Shown piece after piece: positions 20,983 to 30,546 of a DNA stretch of 64,000 nt; the first letter of the stretch is position 1; every line of letters starts with the position of its first letter. The translations under genes were made by a program, and so were the position numbers. Location of the stretch: contig JAPFBL010001617.1 in assembly GCA_026182355.1 (NCBI GenBank), positions 1,488,001 through 1,552,000 on the forward strand, read 5' to 3'. The notes under the pieces were generated by a model that saw only the letters and a program-made list of their open reading frames with translations, was not told where the DNA came from and searched no databases. This DNA is from Hermatobates lingyangjiaoensis (Eukaryota; Arthropoda; Insecta; Hemiptera; Hermatobatidae).

Positions 20983-22142
20983 ATGGATTCCCTTGACTTG
21001 ACACAGCTTGACTTTACTAACCAGGAGCAGCTCCGGAGTGCCTTGAGCCGTGCAGAAGCAATGGTTCAGGCAATTTTGACTGCTTTGACAGCTCTGCAGA
21101 GCATTCAACCGGTTACTGAGACTGGTTCCTCAAACCAAACCAGGGTCCTGGTTGACTACTCTGAGGAGAATACAGTGACTGTTGCTTCAAATGCCACCTT
21201 CAAGACTGTAACGACTAAGAAGAAAAGCAGTCCTCTCCGGCTTCATGTCGCTCAGTGTACACACCACTAACGACGAAAGCTAGAAAGTTTACAGCTGAAA
21301 CTAGAGGTGCTAATGTGAGGGTAGAAACGTAGTCTCCAAGACGCCCTTACATAGGCCTTCCCCTCTACCTTCATCTTCTAAGACCAATGACAAGACAGGC
21401 AAATTGAAAACTGACCATGTCACCAAGGTTGGGGGGCCCCCCCCCCCCCCCCCCCCGTTTCCTTATTGTCAGTTATGATGAATATAGTAAATATATTAAG
21501 CTCAATAGCCATGTTCTGAGTTTGTTTAAGGCTACTGGCGGCCCAAAACAGATAAAATTACAAACTAGGGACGAGGATGGGTACCGGACCATCTACCATA
21601 CCCTGGTACAAAGCAACGTTCAGTTCCACTCCTTCCGCTCTCAGTGGGAGGAGAGGAACTATAGATACGTTATTAGAAATCTTCCCCCTAATGCCAGGGA
21701 AGAAGAAATGAAAACAGCTTTAGAGAAACAGGGTCTGGAAGTGAAGTCCGTCACCCAGATGTCGTCCTCCCGACTGGTCGATAGAGAAACGGGCCAGCCT
21801 AAGAAACTTAGGCTGTTTGAATTTGTTACCTCCTCTAAGGAGTTAGCAACCATAACCCAATTCCTAACATTTTAGGTGAAGATTGAGAGGTCTAGAAGGA
21901 GCGCTGGACCTCCCCAAGGCCACAGATGTCAGCGTGTGGGCCACACGCAGGCGTACTGTAACATTCACCCCAAATGTGTAAAATGCTCAGAAGCGCATTA
22001 TTACAAGGAATGTAAAAAGGCAGAGGATGCGCCGCCCTCTTGGTCTAACTGCATGGGGCAGCACCCTGCTAACTGTAGGGGCTGTGCATACATCAAGGCT
22101 CAAAACAAGTCCAGAAAACCTAAGAACTCCTTAGTACAATAG
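20983..22142 (+). pseudogene. Jockey-like gag (ORF1) with PRE_C2HC and zinc knuckles
   Basis: The start is ATG 20983 (MDSLDLTQLDFTNQEQ). The frame closes at 21270 and reopens at 21417 after frameshifts. A run of about 21 C residues (about 21436-21457) encodes poly-Pro and is a likely slippage site. The middle part (YRYVIRNLPPNAREEEMKTA, LEKQGLEVKSVTQM) is the PRE_C2HC domain of insect LINE gag proteins. Next, after a stop at 21873, come knuckles HRCQRVGHTQAYCN, CVKCSEAHYYKEC and SNCMGQHPANC (the third has Trp in place of its first Cys). It binds LINE RNA (family knowledge). This copy is inactive. Confidence 0.85.
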
Positions 22143-22348
22143 GGAGTATCTTACAAACAGGCTCTCGGCGCTTCCTGTCAGCCTGTCTCTGGCCCTTCAC
22201 CAGCAGGTCAAGACAAGAACGATTTCTTGACTGTCATAAAGGCCTTACAAGACAATGAGCTAATGTCTCACTTAAGTGCGGCAGTGCGATTATCCAAGGA
22301 GATAGATACAATTTCCTTGAAAGATCATGCTTCTATTGCCCTACTATC

Positions 22349-23309
22349 ATGAACAGGGATAATAGAAGATTAAAAGTCCTCATTTGTAATACCAATGGCA
22401 TTCGAGCAAAAATGAACGAGCTCTCAGAGTTTCTCACTCGTTAATCCATCGATATAGTACTGCTCAGTGAAACTCACTTAGCACCACAACACAAATTCAG
22501 TCTGACTGGTTACTCAATCAGCAGAACTGATAGAAAGTCCTATCCTCGAACAGCACAGAAGAGTCATGGAGGAACTCTTATAACAGTCAGGTCGGACATA
22601 CCCTATACAACACTTCCGGCTAACCTAGAGGTTAGTATGGAGAACACAACCATACAGGTCCAGCACAATGGGAAACCGTTGAGGCTGGTGTTGGTGTATA
22701 TCACGCCGAACACAGTCATACCCCACAAAACTATTAAAAGTTTCATGGGGACATCCACTCCCACAATTATGGGAGGGGACTTTAACACCCAACATACCAT
22801 GTGGAACTGTACGAGGGATAGAAAGATGGGAAAAGCTCTTCTAAAGGCTTGTGATAGGCTTGACCTGAACATCTACTATCCAGCAGTTCCAACGTACATC
22901 ACAGCCAAAACTGCTAGTACTATAGACTTAGCCATAGCCAACTCTAACACCCCCGGCAGTGAGGCTGGAAACGATCCAGGAGCTCTCCTCGGATCATTAC
23001 CCAGTTCTTATGGAGTTGACTGGCTCTATAGTTAAATGTCCCTCAACCAAATTCGTCGTCACAGACTGGGTGCGGTTCAAAAGGACGCTTAGTCATTTAT
23101 CCTACCCAACAGAGGTTTCAACATGGGCGGAAATAGACAGTGAAGTTCAAAACCTCACTGAATCTATTCACGAGGCACTTAAAAAATCCCAAGTTGCTCG
23201 AAGCAAAACAGGGTGGGAAAGACCACAAAATAAACGACTAAACAAACTGATTTCTTATAGAAATAAAGTTCGAAAACTTTGGGACAAGTACCTTTACTCA
23301 ATACTGTAG
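22349..23309 (+). pseudogene. Jockey-like apurinic-type endonuclease (EEP), broken
   Basis: Motifs in order: VLICNTNGIRAKMNELSEFL (N-terminal Asn), a stop at about 22443, IVLLSETHLAP (catalytic Glu), TLITVRSDIPY, VYITPNTVI, IMGGDFNTQHTMWN (G-D-F-N), then STIDLAIANSN (T-x-D-L). After a frameshift at about 22960 comes LSSDHYPVLMEL (catalytic S-D-H). All EEP signature blocks are present, so only the frame is broken. It nicks target DNA for reverse transcription in Jockey-clade LINEs (family knowledge). Confidence 0.88.
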
Positions 23310-23830
23310 TGAACAAGCTTAATAAGCGAATACGCTACAGCCTACAAGTTATAAGAGAGGAGTCTCTAAATAAAAAACTCGAAAGTATAGACAACACCCC
23401 AGAAGCTTGGCAGTTTCTGCGGAGTTTGAGAGGGTGTAAACGTACGACCGTTCCCTCAAACACAAAGATCACCTCTGCATTAATCCACAAGAAATTACAG
23501 AGGCATTCGCCGAGTCCTTAGACGAATTATACAAGGAGGATGGCCCTAAACTCTCTCCTTGTATATTCTCCGGAGGAGTCTATCTCTCTCAATATGAAGG
23601 AAGTTAAGGCCATATTGAAAGGGCTCCCGAGACGCAAAGCTCCGGGTGCTGACGACGTAAAGAACTACGTTCTGAAGCAGCTCCCTAACCCGACACTGAA
23701 ATGGTTAACCTCCATATTTAATGCTTGTATTAAAATAGGTTATTTTCCGTCAGCTTGGAAACAGGCCAGGATAATCCTTATTCCGAAACCGGGTAAGGAT
23801 CCAACCTTACCATCAAGCTACAGGCCTATA
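23310..23830 (+). pseudogene. Jockey-like reverse transcriptase, N-terminal third
   Basis: It continues the endonuclease through further frame changes: AWQFLRSLRGCKRTT, then MKEVKAILKGLPRRKAPGAD (about 23595-23650, the K-A-P-G-x-D motif), YFPSAWKQARIILIPKPGKD and PSSYRPI at 23830. Coding stops there at an exact RT motif and is replaced by TTA-rich repeat, so the catalytic half is deleted. Confidence 0.85.
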
Positions 23831-24180
23831 ATTTATGCTACTATCATAATTAATATAGTTCTTATTGTCAATTTATATTATTATTATTGTTGTTATTACT
23901 TAAATTATTATTAGTGTCAATATTGTTATTAGTAGTATCACCATATTATTATTATTATTATTATACATTATTATTATAACTATTATTATTACCATTATTA
24001 TTTTATTATTATTATTAATAAGCATAAGACATAAGATTAAGTTATTAGTTTGTACGATACATTGTACAATAGGGGAAAAAGCCCGGTGGGGGACACTTTG
24101 TGTCCACCGTACGGCTCCCCTGAAATCTGTAAATTGGGAGTAATCCCCTAATAAAGAATTTCCATTCAATTCCATTCCGA

Positions 24181-24305
24181 GTTCAAAATTCAAGAAGAGT
24201 AACACAGAGAGTAAGGAAACACACTTACAGACTTAAATTTTCGGGTAATCCGTCTTCAGGAGAAAAGAGAAAGGGAGACCAAGGACGTTTTAGACGCAAC
24301 GGCTA
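24181..24305 (-). mobile_element. Solo family O PLE end
   Basis: The minus-strand core at 24239-24258 reads CTGAAGA, stem CGG-ATTA-CCCG, AAAATTTAAG. The flank TTCAAAATTCAAGAAGAG, ACTTACAGACTTAAATTTTC matches the other O copies with more differences. It directly follows the 3' end of LINE copy 2, so the LINE may have inserted next to or into it. Confidence 0.65.
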
Positions 24306-24309
24306 TATA

Positions 24310-24445
24310 TATATGAAATGGGACATTAACAAGACTAAGATCTTTCAACCGTAACAAGCGGTATTCGTCAGAGTCAAAAACCCAACTAAGTTCACCTTGT
24401 TATTTCACGTGTTTATGTGAAATCTTTATATATATATATATATAT
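24310..24445 (-). mobile_element. Family E fragment pair, partial
   Basis: The minus-strand E core at 24343-24371 (CTGACGA with one change in the stem, GAAAGATCTTAGTC) is followed by a direct jump to the plus-strand E tail (TTATTTCACGTGTTTATGTGAAATC, given here as a description of 24398-24422) and (TA)n at about 24426. It is a deleted E palindrome. Confidence 0.6.
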
Positions 24446-24480
24446 ATTGTAAACAGGAAAACGATCCAAAAGGACAACAA

Positions 24481-24709
24481 ACGTTTCACGGTGAATCACA
24501 AACACAGAACTAAGGAACAAACACACTTACTGTCTCTAATTTTCGGTTGAACCGTCATCAGGAGAGTTGAGAAAGGGACACCAAGCACACTTGTGAAGCG
24601 ACCGTTGGAGACCCAACGTTCTCAACTCTCCTGATGACGGTTCAACCTAAAATTAGAGACAGTAAATGTGTTTGTTCCTTAGTTCTGTGTTTGTGATTCA
24701 CCGTGAAAC

Positions 24710-24711
<2 letters not shown>
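24481..24711. mobile_element. Ribozyme palindrome (family B ends), no coding
   Basis: The arms 24481-24573 and 24619-24711 are inverted copies. The left core (24541-24561, minus) is intact (CTGATGA, CGGTTCAACCG, AAA). The right core (24631-24652) has CCTAAAA in place of CCGAAAA. The spacer holds the B-type GTGTCCC/AAGCACACTTGTGAAGCG block once. (TA)n flanks both sides. Confidence 0.85.
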
Positions 24712-24746
<35 letters not shown>

Positions 24747-24760
24747 CATTATAAACGGAA

Positions 24761-24970
24761 ACGGTCCGGCAGGACAGATTATACTTAAAATAAACTGTGC
24801 CACATAGACAGAAACATAACAAAGACTCACTTTTCAATATTTCGACCGTAATGGCGGTCGAAATACTGAAAAGTGAGTCTTTGTTATGCTTCTGTCTATG
24901 TGGCACAGTTTATTTTAAGTGTAATCTGTCCTCCCGGACCGTCTATGTGGCACAGTTTATTTTAAGTGTG
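24761..24970. mobile_element. Collapsed ribozyme palindrome (family S)
   Basis: The left arm matches the left arm at 7486-7570 up to ATTTCGACCGTAATGGCGGT. Instead of the CTGAGGA core and spacer, the sequence turns straight back as CGAAATACTGAAAAGTGAG. The two ribozymes have thus fused through one shared stem II, leaving a nearly perfect hairpin. The right side carries a partial tandem copy (GTCTATGTGGCACAGTTTAT occurs at about 24893 and 24941). Confidence 0.75.
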
Positions 24971-25202
24971 TATATAGATACATATATTTATATATTACAA
25001 ATATATATAATCATTTCATAATAATTCCACAAATAATCTTATTTTGTGGTTTGATCATTTATTACAAATATATTTCACAGTATTATATTAAAACCTAATC
25101 TAGAATCACTTACAATTCAACTACCTTAACTTTGTAATACATCATCTGACCACAAAAAGTAGTTTACAACAGAATTCATAGATAGCGATTGTCCTAATAT
25201 GA

Positions 25203-25830
25203 TTGATATACGCATTGTCCCAGCTCGTGCACTCTCTGGACTGTACTCCGTGCGATACATTCTATGTAAGTTTATCGATTACCAAGTTAAGCCATCGCAT
25301 CAATAGCCATAGATGCTCAGTCAGTCGAGATAGTACTCTTCTCGTTGCTATTCACACCAATTCCTGGAGTCTCAGCTTTACTAAATGTTTTAGATGGTAT
25401 TAATTTAAAAAAGGTTCCTCCTCACAATATCTACTTGATGACAATACTGTGACGAGGTTACAACTGGAGCTATTATTATCTCACATTAATATCTCCTGAA
25501 GAAATCCATATTTTGCTCGTTCACCTCCAAGTATAAACCTGACAATTCATTTTTTCCATCTCAATTTTTATATAATTATTTATTTACACCATTTATATTT
25601 GATGTTTTTCACTAATTTTCTTAATTATATTTCATTTTCTTATTTAGTTTTTTTGGTTTGGTTTTCTTATTTTGGTTTTTGGTTTTTTCCTTAATTTAAA
25701 TTACAGATATTTTAATTATAATATAATTTATATTTATTTAGTTCAGTTTCTTCTTCTTTAGCTACACTTAATACTTCTTCGTTCTCATTGGGTCACCAGC
25801 ACTGGCCTTCATTCTAAAATACCCTACTTC
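25203..25830 (+). mobile_element. PLE endonuclease fragment and UTR
   Basis: A frame at 25224-25400 reads HSLDCTPCDTFYVSLSITKL, then SHRINSHRCSVSRDST and LVAIHTNSWSLSFTKCF. This is the C-x-x-C plus F-Y-V (GIY-YIG) start, the R-[MI]-N-x-H-R block and the S-F-x-x-C-F block. It is closest in layout to families C and J. The GIY-YIG glycine (F-Y-V-G-x-T) reads F-Y-V-S-L-S. Downstream 400 bases are AT-rich UTR with no intact ribozyme core. Confidence 0.7.
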
Positions 25831-25879
25831 TTCTATTAGTATGATTCATTCAAGTTAAACTCACAGTTAACAAGAGCAA

Positions 25880-26225
25880 TAGCTTTGCCTACAAGGGTTG
25901 GCAGTTTGCAGATAACTTTCACATATTTCTTTTTGAACTCCTTTCTTTACCTGACTTGTCTTACCCAGCACTTAGTTCACTTTCTTTGCTTTTTACCCCC
26001 TTTAAAATACCTCTCTTGATTTCTATCCTTCTCAAACTAGATTTCCTATAGACTTGTTTCAATATGATTGAGGCTCTGACAAAGACCAGTTGTTTGATAG
26101 AAAAATCCTAGTCACATTTTTTACTACGGTTATATATTTTAGTCTTTTTTTCCATTCCATATTGTGGTTTGATCACTGATTGTTATTTCACGTCTTTATG
26201 TGAAATATTAATATATATATATATA
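25880..26225 (+). mobile_element. Diverged family E 3' end
   Basis: The order of blocks follows the E UTR (TTTAAAATACC, TTCTCAA, AGACTTGTTTCAATATGATT, GCTCTGACAAAGACCAG). It ends ATTCCATATTGTGGTTTGAT, TTATTTCACGTCTTTATGTG and (TA)n at 26212-26231. The ribozyme core is interrupted by an insertion of about 35 bases after GATAGAAAAATC. Confidence 0.55.
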
Positions 26226-26462
26226 TATATTGGTAGGTTGGTAGCAATCCTTCTTGCAAACAAGTTTCTAAAAATTTTATGCCAATTTCATGCTTTGTTA
26301 CCTTTTTTGAGAGTTTCTCTAATGTCCTACAGGCTCTTCTCAGTTCCTCGGGGAATAAAAAATCAACTGGCCCAAACTTTTCTTTTCATAACTACACATT
26401 CTAACACTATTTATATCTAATACTATTTAAGAACTAACTAGATATTATTTTCAATAAAACAA

Positions 26463-26500
26463 CGACATGTTTCGGTCTCGTAAACTATCATCAGGCTAAG
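26463..26500 (-). ncRNA. Hammerhead-like ribozyme, family K
   Basis: Minus strand: CTGATGA, a weak stem II (GTTTACGAGAC), GAA, palindromic ACATGT, C as H17, then G. The core bases are all canonical. The loop of stem II is AT-rich and the helix is only three to four pairs. Confidence 0.55.
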
Positions 26501-26651
26501 CTTACGACTAAAGTATAGGGTGTATTACAATGTAATGTCACATTGTGTGAGAGTCAATGCACAAACTGAACTATTCCTAGTTGGGGTTGAGACATCTGTT
26601 GGGTGGTTTCAGGTATGTATGGTAGTGGGTCATGCCCTGCAGTGCCTCGCA

Positions 26652-26896
26652 CTAAGTATTAGCGTTGACGAATAACCTAAGAACTCTGCTAAAATTCGTA
26701 CTTTGATTATTTATATCTGGGGTTTTCTCTAAGATATACAATGCTTCCATTATTTGTAATCTTCTTTCATCGTTTTCTCTTGCTATTATTTTTGTGTTTT
26801 GAACAAGGGTTTCACGGTTTATTTTGAATTTATGTATTTCCTGCATGTGGTTCTTTGGCGCTCCTGAAGAGATGTGCATAGTGAGACGCCTTGACA
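26652..26896 (-). pseudogene. PLE K endonuclease C-terminal part
   Basis: Open for 81 codons on the minus strand: TTTLSRRLTMHISSGAPKNH (starting just upstream of the ATG), MQEIHKFKINRETLVQNTKI, IARENDERRLQIMEALYILE and KTPDINNQ. The S-R-R-L-T-M-H block follows the GIY-YIG strand and the E-A-L-Y-I-L-E helix carries the catalytic glutamate. The GIY-YIG strand is replaced by the inverted terminal piece. Confidence 0.85.
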
Positions 26897-27009
26897 AGGT
26901 TGTTGTGGTGGATCCGATTTTTTTATTCCCCGAGGAACCTGTAGGACATTAGACAAACTCTCAAAAAAGGTAACCAAGCATGAAATTGGCATATATATAT
27001 ATATATATA

Positions 27010-27150
27010 TATGATTGGCTATTTCAACCAAATTGTTTTTTTTTCCTTTTCCTCTTCGGTTCCTTAACGTTTCCGGCTCTAAAAAAACATTAAGGAACCG
27101 AAAAGGAAAAGGGAAAAAAACAATTTGGTCGATGTAGCCAATCATATTCC
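27010..27150. repeat. Short inverted repeat
   Basis: Arms at about 27012-27072 and 27085-27150 are inverted copies (GATTGGCTATTTCAACCAAA against TTTGGTCGATGTAGCCAATC). The loop is about 12 bases. The left arm abuts the (TA)n at the end of PLE K (26995-27011). No hammerhead core is visible. It may be the end of another PLE family. Confidence 0.6.
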
Positions 27151-27204
27151 AGATCCGGACCACTCATGCAGAATGGTGACCTGGATGATTGAAGTCTCTA
27201 GTTG

Positions 27205-27600
27205 TTAACCCCTCTTGTAGGTAACCCTGAATGTGTTTAATGATGAAGAAGTCTTCATCTGTTTAATTATTCCACTAATCAAACCTTCATCCAATTTATA
27301 AAGCCCTAGGGTATTGTTCATTAATTTCTCATAAAAGTTCTTTATGGGTGCACTTTCCACAATATTTTTTCTTCTTTCCGAAGACACATATATTAATTAA
27401 TTCATTTGCTTCATTCCAGTTGATCACATGATTATTGTTTCTTATGTGCATGAACAAGGTACTCTTTTCGTCTTCTCTTCTGTTCGAATATATGTGTTGT
27501 TTTATCCTTGTAAGAAGACCTTTGCTCGTCTGTCCAATGTAAGACATTTCGCAGGCAGTACATAGTATCCTGTATTCACAACAGTCCTTTCTTCTTGGCT
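27205..27600 (-). pseudogene. PLE H-type GIY-YIG endonuclease, frameshifted
   Basis: On the minus strand, about 27595-27205: KPRRKDCCEYRILCTACEMS, YIGQTSKGLLTRIKQHIY (GIY-YIG with intact Y-I-G-Q-T), HIRNNNHVINWNEANELI, a frameshift at about 27385, then RRKNIVESAPIKNF and NTLGLYKLDEGLI. The N-I-V-E-S-A-[LP] helix holds the catalytic Glu. The order is the same as PLE H at 4.1-4.49 kb but clearly a different subfamily. Confidence 0.82.
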
Positions 27601-27865
27601 TATTTGGACTACATTGGACAGGGGATTAACGCTCTGAGTACTTTGTATTAAACGTCGTCGGAGAGCAAACAATTTCAATTACTCTCCAACCATTGTGGCG
27701 AATTACTTGAATATTTATACCACGTGTTATTTTGATAATTGTGGATGTTTATTATATCTTTATAAATATAATCACAGGAGCGACGACAGTGATAGTAAAA
27801 TTTGACACTGTTATCTTAAGAGTATTTTTTCCCATCATTCTATCGTCAATCACACGGAAATTTAG

Positions 27866-27900
27866 CTAAGCTTTCGGGAAAACGTCCTTTATCAGAACAA
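27866..27900 (-). ncRNA. Hammerhead-like core upstream of the H-type EN
   Basis: Minus strand: CTGATAA (G8 changed to A), stem II GGA-CGTTT-TCC, C, GAAA, GCTTAG. Compared with the others the core has one change at an essential base and stem III is not palindromic. It may be a decayed end of another PLE. Confidence 0.35.
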
Positions 27901-28049
27901 TGGTATATACAAGTAGGATAATGTGAGAACAACGATGAGATGTTGACTGATGCAGTGGTAGGTTGAAGTGGGTATATGAGATACTAGAAGTGCCTTAATT
28001 CTTCTTTCTATTTCTAATGAAGCTGGCAGATCGCTCTATATAGTATTAA

Positions 28050-28970
28050 GGTTTGGTTAGGTTACAGTTGCCGTTCCACCAGAGAACACACGTAGTCCAA
28101 AGATTGTCCTTTGTGATACCATAAAATGAACATTCTACATTAGGACCCATTTGCACTTCACACTTCCTTTCTCTCTGGTCAAAGTACTATTTCCCAAGTC
28201 TCATTTATTTTTAAATTTCTAACTCTTTTTTCATTTATGTCCCCTTTAAGATTTGAGTATAATTTTCAAAGAGTATCTTGAATATCTTCAGAGTTTCAAG
28301 TTCCTTGAATTGTCAGCTGAACACTTCACTGGGAATTAGATTTATCTCTGAAGATATATTATATTTGTACCAGAAGTAATAATTCAATACACTTAATCTT
28401 TATTAATCAATTAGTTATCATATGTCCACTATCATCTGAATATTTTGACTTTTTTGTTGATACTTTGTCTCTGAGTAACTAACAGTTACTATTACAGTCT
28501 TCTAACTGTAATGATGTCCTTATTATGTCGTAGCAGTTAATTTGAGGTTTTTCTAACTTGAAACACTTAAACATTAACATAAATCACTGAGTTATTTTCT
28601 CTAACTCATATTCGATATCTTCCATTTCTATCATACCCTAATAAATACACTTTTATTGCTTTATTATCAACTTTTCTATATCTCTGATTTGGGATATACA
28701 CATAGCAAATGGACTGTATAAAACGCATGTGCTTAGGTTACAGTGGCAATCCCTCAAAGAACACACATAGGCCCTCCCTTTGTGATACCACACAATGAAT
28801 ATTCTACATTGTGAGTCCTAATTTTTACCCAACTCAAGTGTATTTAGAGTAGGGATCATTAACGAATATCTGACATCGTATAGCATCGGGAACGACGGCT
28901 CAATGTCCTATCTGAGGGAAGACGTGCTCCGATTTATTCACATCCCACGTGAATAAATCGGGGCCAGAAA
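28050..28970 (+). repeat. Unidentified dispersed repeat, two copies
   Basis: GGTTACAGTTGCCGTTCC, AGAACACACGTAG and CCTTTGTGATACCATA (about 28060-28130) recur at about 28735-28810, where the unit continues as TAGGGATCATTAACGAATAT, TCGGGAACGACGGCTCAATG, TCC. The third and longest copy is at 52690-52945. No coding or terminal structure is recognised. The conserved GGGA(A/C)CGACGGCT-like block sits in a region of higher GC. Confidence 0.55.
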
Positions 28971-30480
28971 GTCCAATTTCTACTCCCTCATTTTATTCCA
29001 TTTCTAATTATAATGTTAACAATACTGTTGACTTCATTAACAAACTGAAATTTTAATGTCACTTTCAAAGGTCCAATCAGCTTTGGTGTCAGTCCCTACT
29101 TACTAATGTCGATTTTAAGTAAACAAGGTGGTATTCATTGAGCTTATTAAACTTGCCTTCTTGAATTGTCTTTCCTTCAATGATAAGTTTAACTAATAAA
29201 AATTTGGCCACGTAGCTTCGCTATGAGGGTGATATTCTTTGCAGCTGACGGAAGAACAGAAATATTAATTGCATTTTCAATTGTCAAATAAACTTTTACT
29301 AGCACAAAAATTACATTAGAAAGAATATTTATGGATCCTTTCAGATAAAAGTGCTATTTAACCCTGTTAAAATTACCTGTTGTTTCTACTTGAACACAGT
29401 CATTCAACCTGCGTTAAAACTGTTCTGTATAATAACTACTATGTTCAAGAATGGTGGAAGTATTAAAGAAATAATAATTAAGATTATACTTTTACAATTC
29501 CATGTATGATGACTTTAGTTTTTAAAAGAGGAACAGTATATTCAATTCTCTACTTGTATTTAACATTTATTTTCCATTTATAAATTATTTAATTATATAA
29601 TCCATTATTGATCACATTATCATCCTTTCTAACTGCAAACAACTTTAAATATTGCCCAATCGATATAGTGAATATCCTAATAATATAAAAATATTGCCAT
29701 GAAAAATCACCTCAACTGAGTTAGTTCAACGTATTATTCAATATGTAATCTAAATAATGTTAAAGTAGCTCTAGACAGAGAACCTTCGTTAACTTTTTAA
29801 TGAACATACAACTTAAGTCCCAAATATAGGATGAAACATTATCCATACCAAAATTACCTCTAAACGGTTCCAAGGCCTCTGGTTATGGTAACCACAATTT
29901 GCTTTGACAAGAGTATTCTTTTCATCATACCTGTTACGATTTGAGTAAGTTAAGTTAGAAGATAATTTAATGATGTTAATATTGTAACCAAGGTAAATTT
30001 GGCATAATGGGAGTCCAGTCATATATTACACCAAAGAGACTGGAGATTAAGGAGGTAAAATATACTCCATAAATATAATGAAACTAGTGTATAGTTTCAT
30101 GGAGCACGCTAAGTTACTTTTTTAAATAGTTTCATATGAATCATCAAATTAAATAAAAATTAAAGAATTACCCATCGTTAGTTTAATTTTTACAATCACA
30201 AGAAAATGCAGAAAAAACAATTTCATTGTACTTATGTAAGTATGAATAATTAATTGTACCATTTACAAGTTTGTAAATAAAGTATTAATTTATGCAAAAA
30301 TGTACAAACGTTATACATAATATTGTTAACTTGACAGAAGATAAAAAAATAATTTCTTATGAAGAGCATTCTCAAGCGATAATATCCCTTCATTTCAATC
30401 TTTACAAACACATAACAGGCGAATGACTATACCATGGATGCATACTACAAAAGCTCACGGCAGTAACTAATAGCACTAAC
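28970..30480. other. Intron sequence, nothing recognised
   Basis: AT-rich DNA between the dispersed repeat and exon k. Reading frames are short, with no motif and no matching splice context. Confidence 0.5.
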
Positions 30481-30546
30481 CTGCTGTTTCCTTTGTTGGA
30501 TCTCGTGTTTTTGTTTTTCCATTTCTTCCTGTCTTTTCTTTCGGGC
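30481..30546 (-). CDS. BAZ2B: BAZ2-like host gene, exon k: coiled coil, part 3 (last exon in window)
   Basis: This minus-strand exon is 66 bases, exactly 22 codons. It has acceptor GCATGTAAAG and donor CAG|GTTAGT. It encodes ARKKRQEEMEKQKHEI and QQRKQQ, again charged and helical, and is in phase with exon j. No DDT, PHD or bromodomain coding was found anywhere in 1-30480 on this strand, so the gene must continue beyond the left edge across an intron of more than 30 kb. Alternatively, this could be a skipped or terminal exon. The acceptor is weaker (AAAG) than the others, which lowers confidence slightly. Confidence 0.82.

Larger units (their letters stand above)
20556..24180 (+). mobile_element. 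Jockey-like LINE, copy 2 (5' complete, internal deletion in the RT)
   Basis: It starts after the (TTA)n of copy 1 with an untranslated leader (20556-20982), then gag, endonuclease and the first third of RT, which stops abruptly at SYRPI (23830). From there a (TTA)n-rich stretch (23835-24020) leads to a distinctive 3' end (AAAAGCCCGGTGGGGGACAC, CGTACGGCTCCCCTG) with a polyadenylation signal AATAAA at about 24150. The missing piece is the RT C-terminal half that copy 1 retains. Both copies contain the same type of TTA-rich 3' UTR, so recombination between such tracts is a plausible cause. Confidence 0.75.
26225..26996 (-). mobile_element. PLE family K: EN tail, ribozyme, N-terminal coding start, with inverted end
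   Basis: On the minus strand an inverted piece of the terminal region (about 26993-26926) is followed by the endonuclease end (26896-26652), UTR, and a hammerhead-like core (26494-26470). Then comes an open frame with FFPEELRRACRTLEKL-type sequence ending KFLETCLQEGLLPTY before (TA)n at 26212-26231. The outer edges at both sides share ATGAAATTGGCATA followed by TA repeats. It has the same organisation as family A. Confidence 0.8.
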
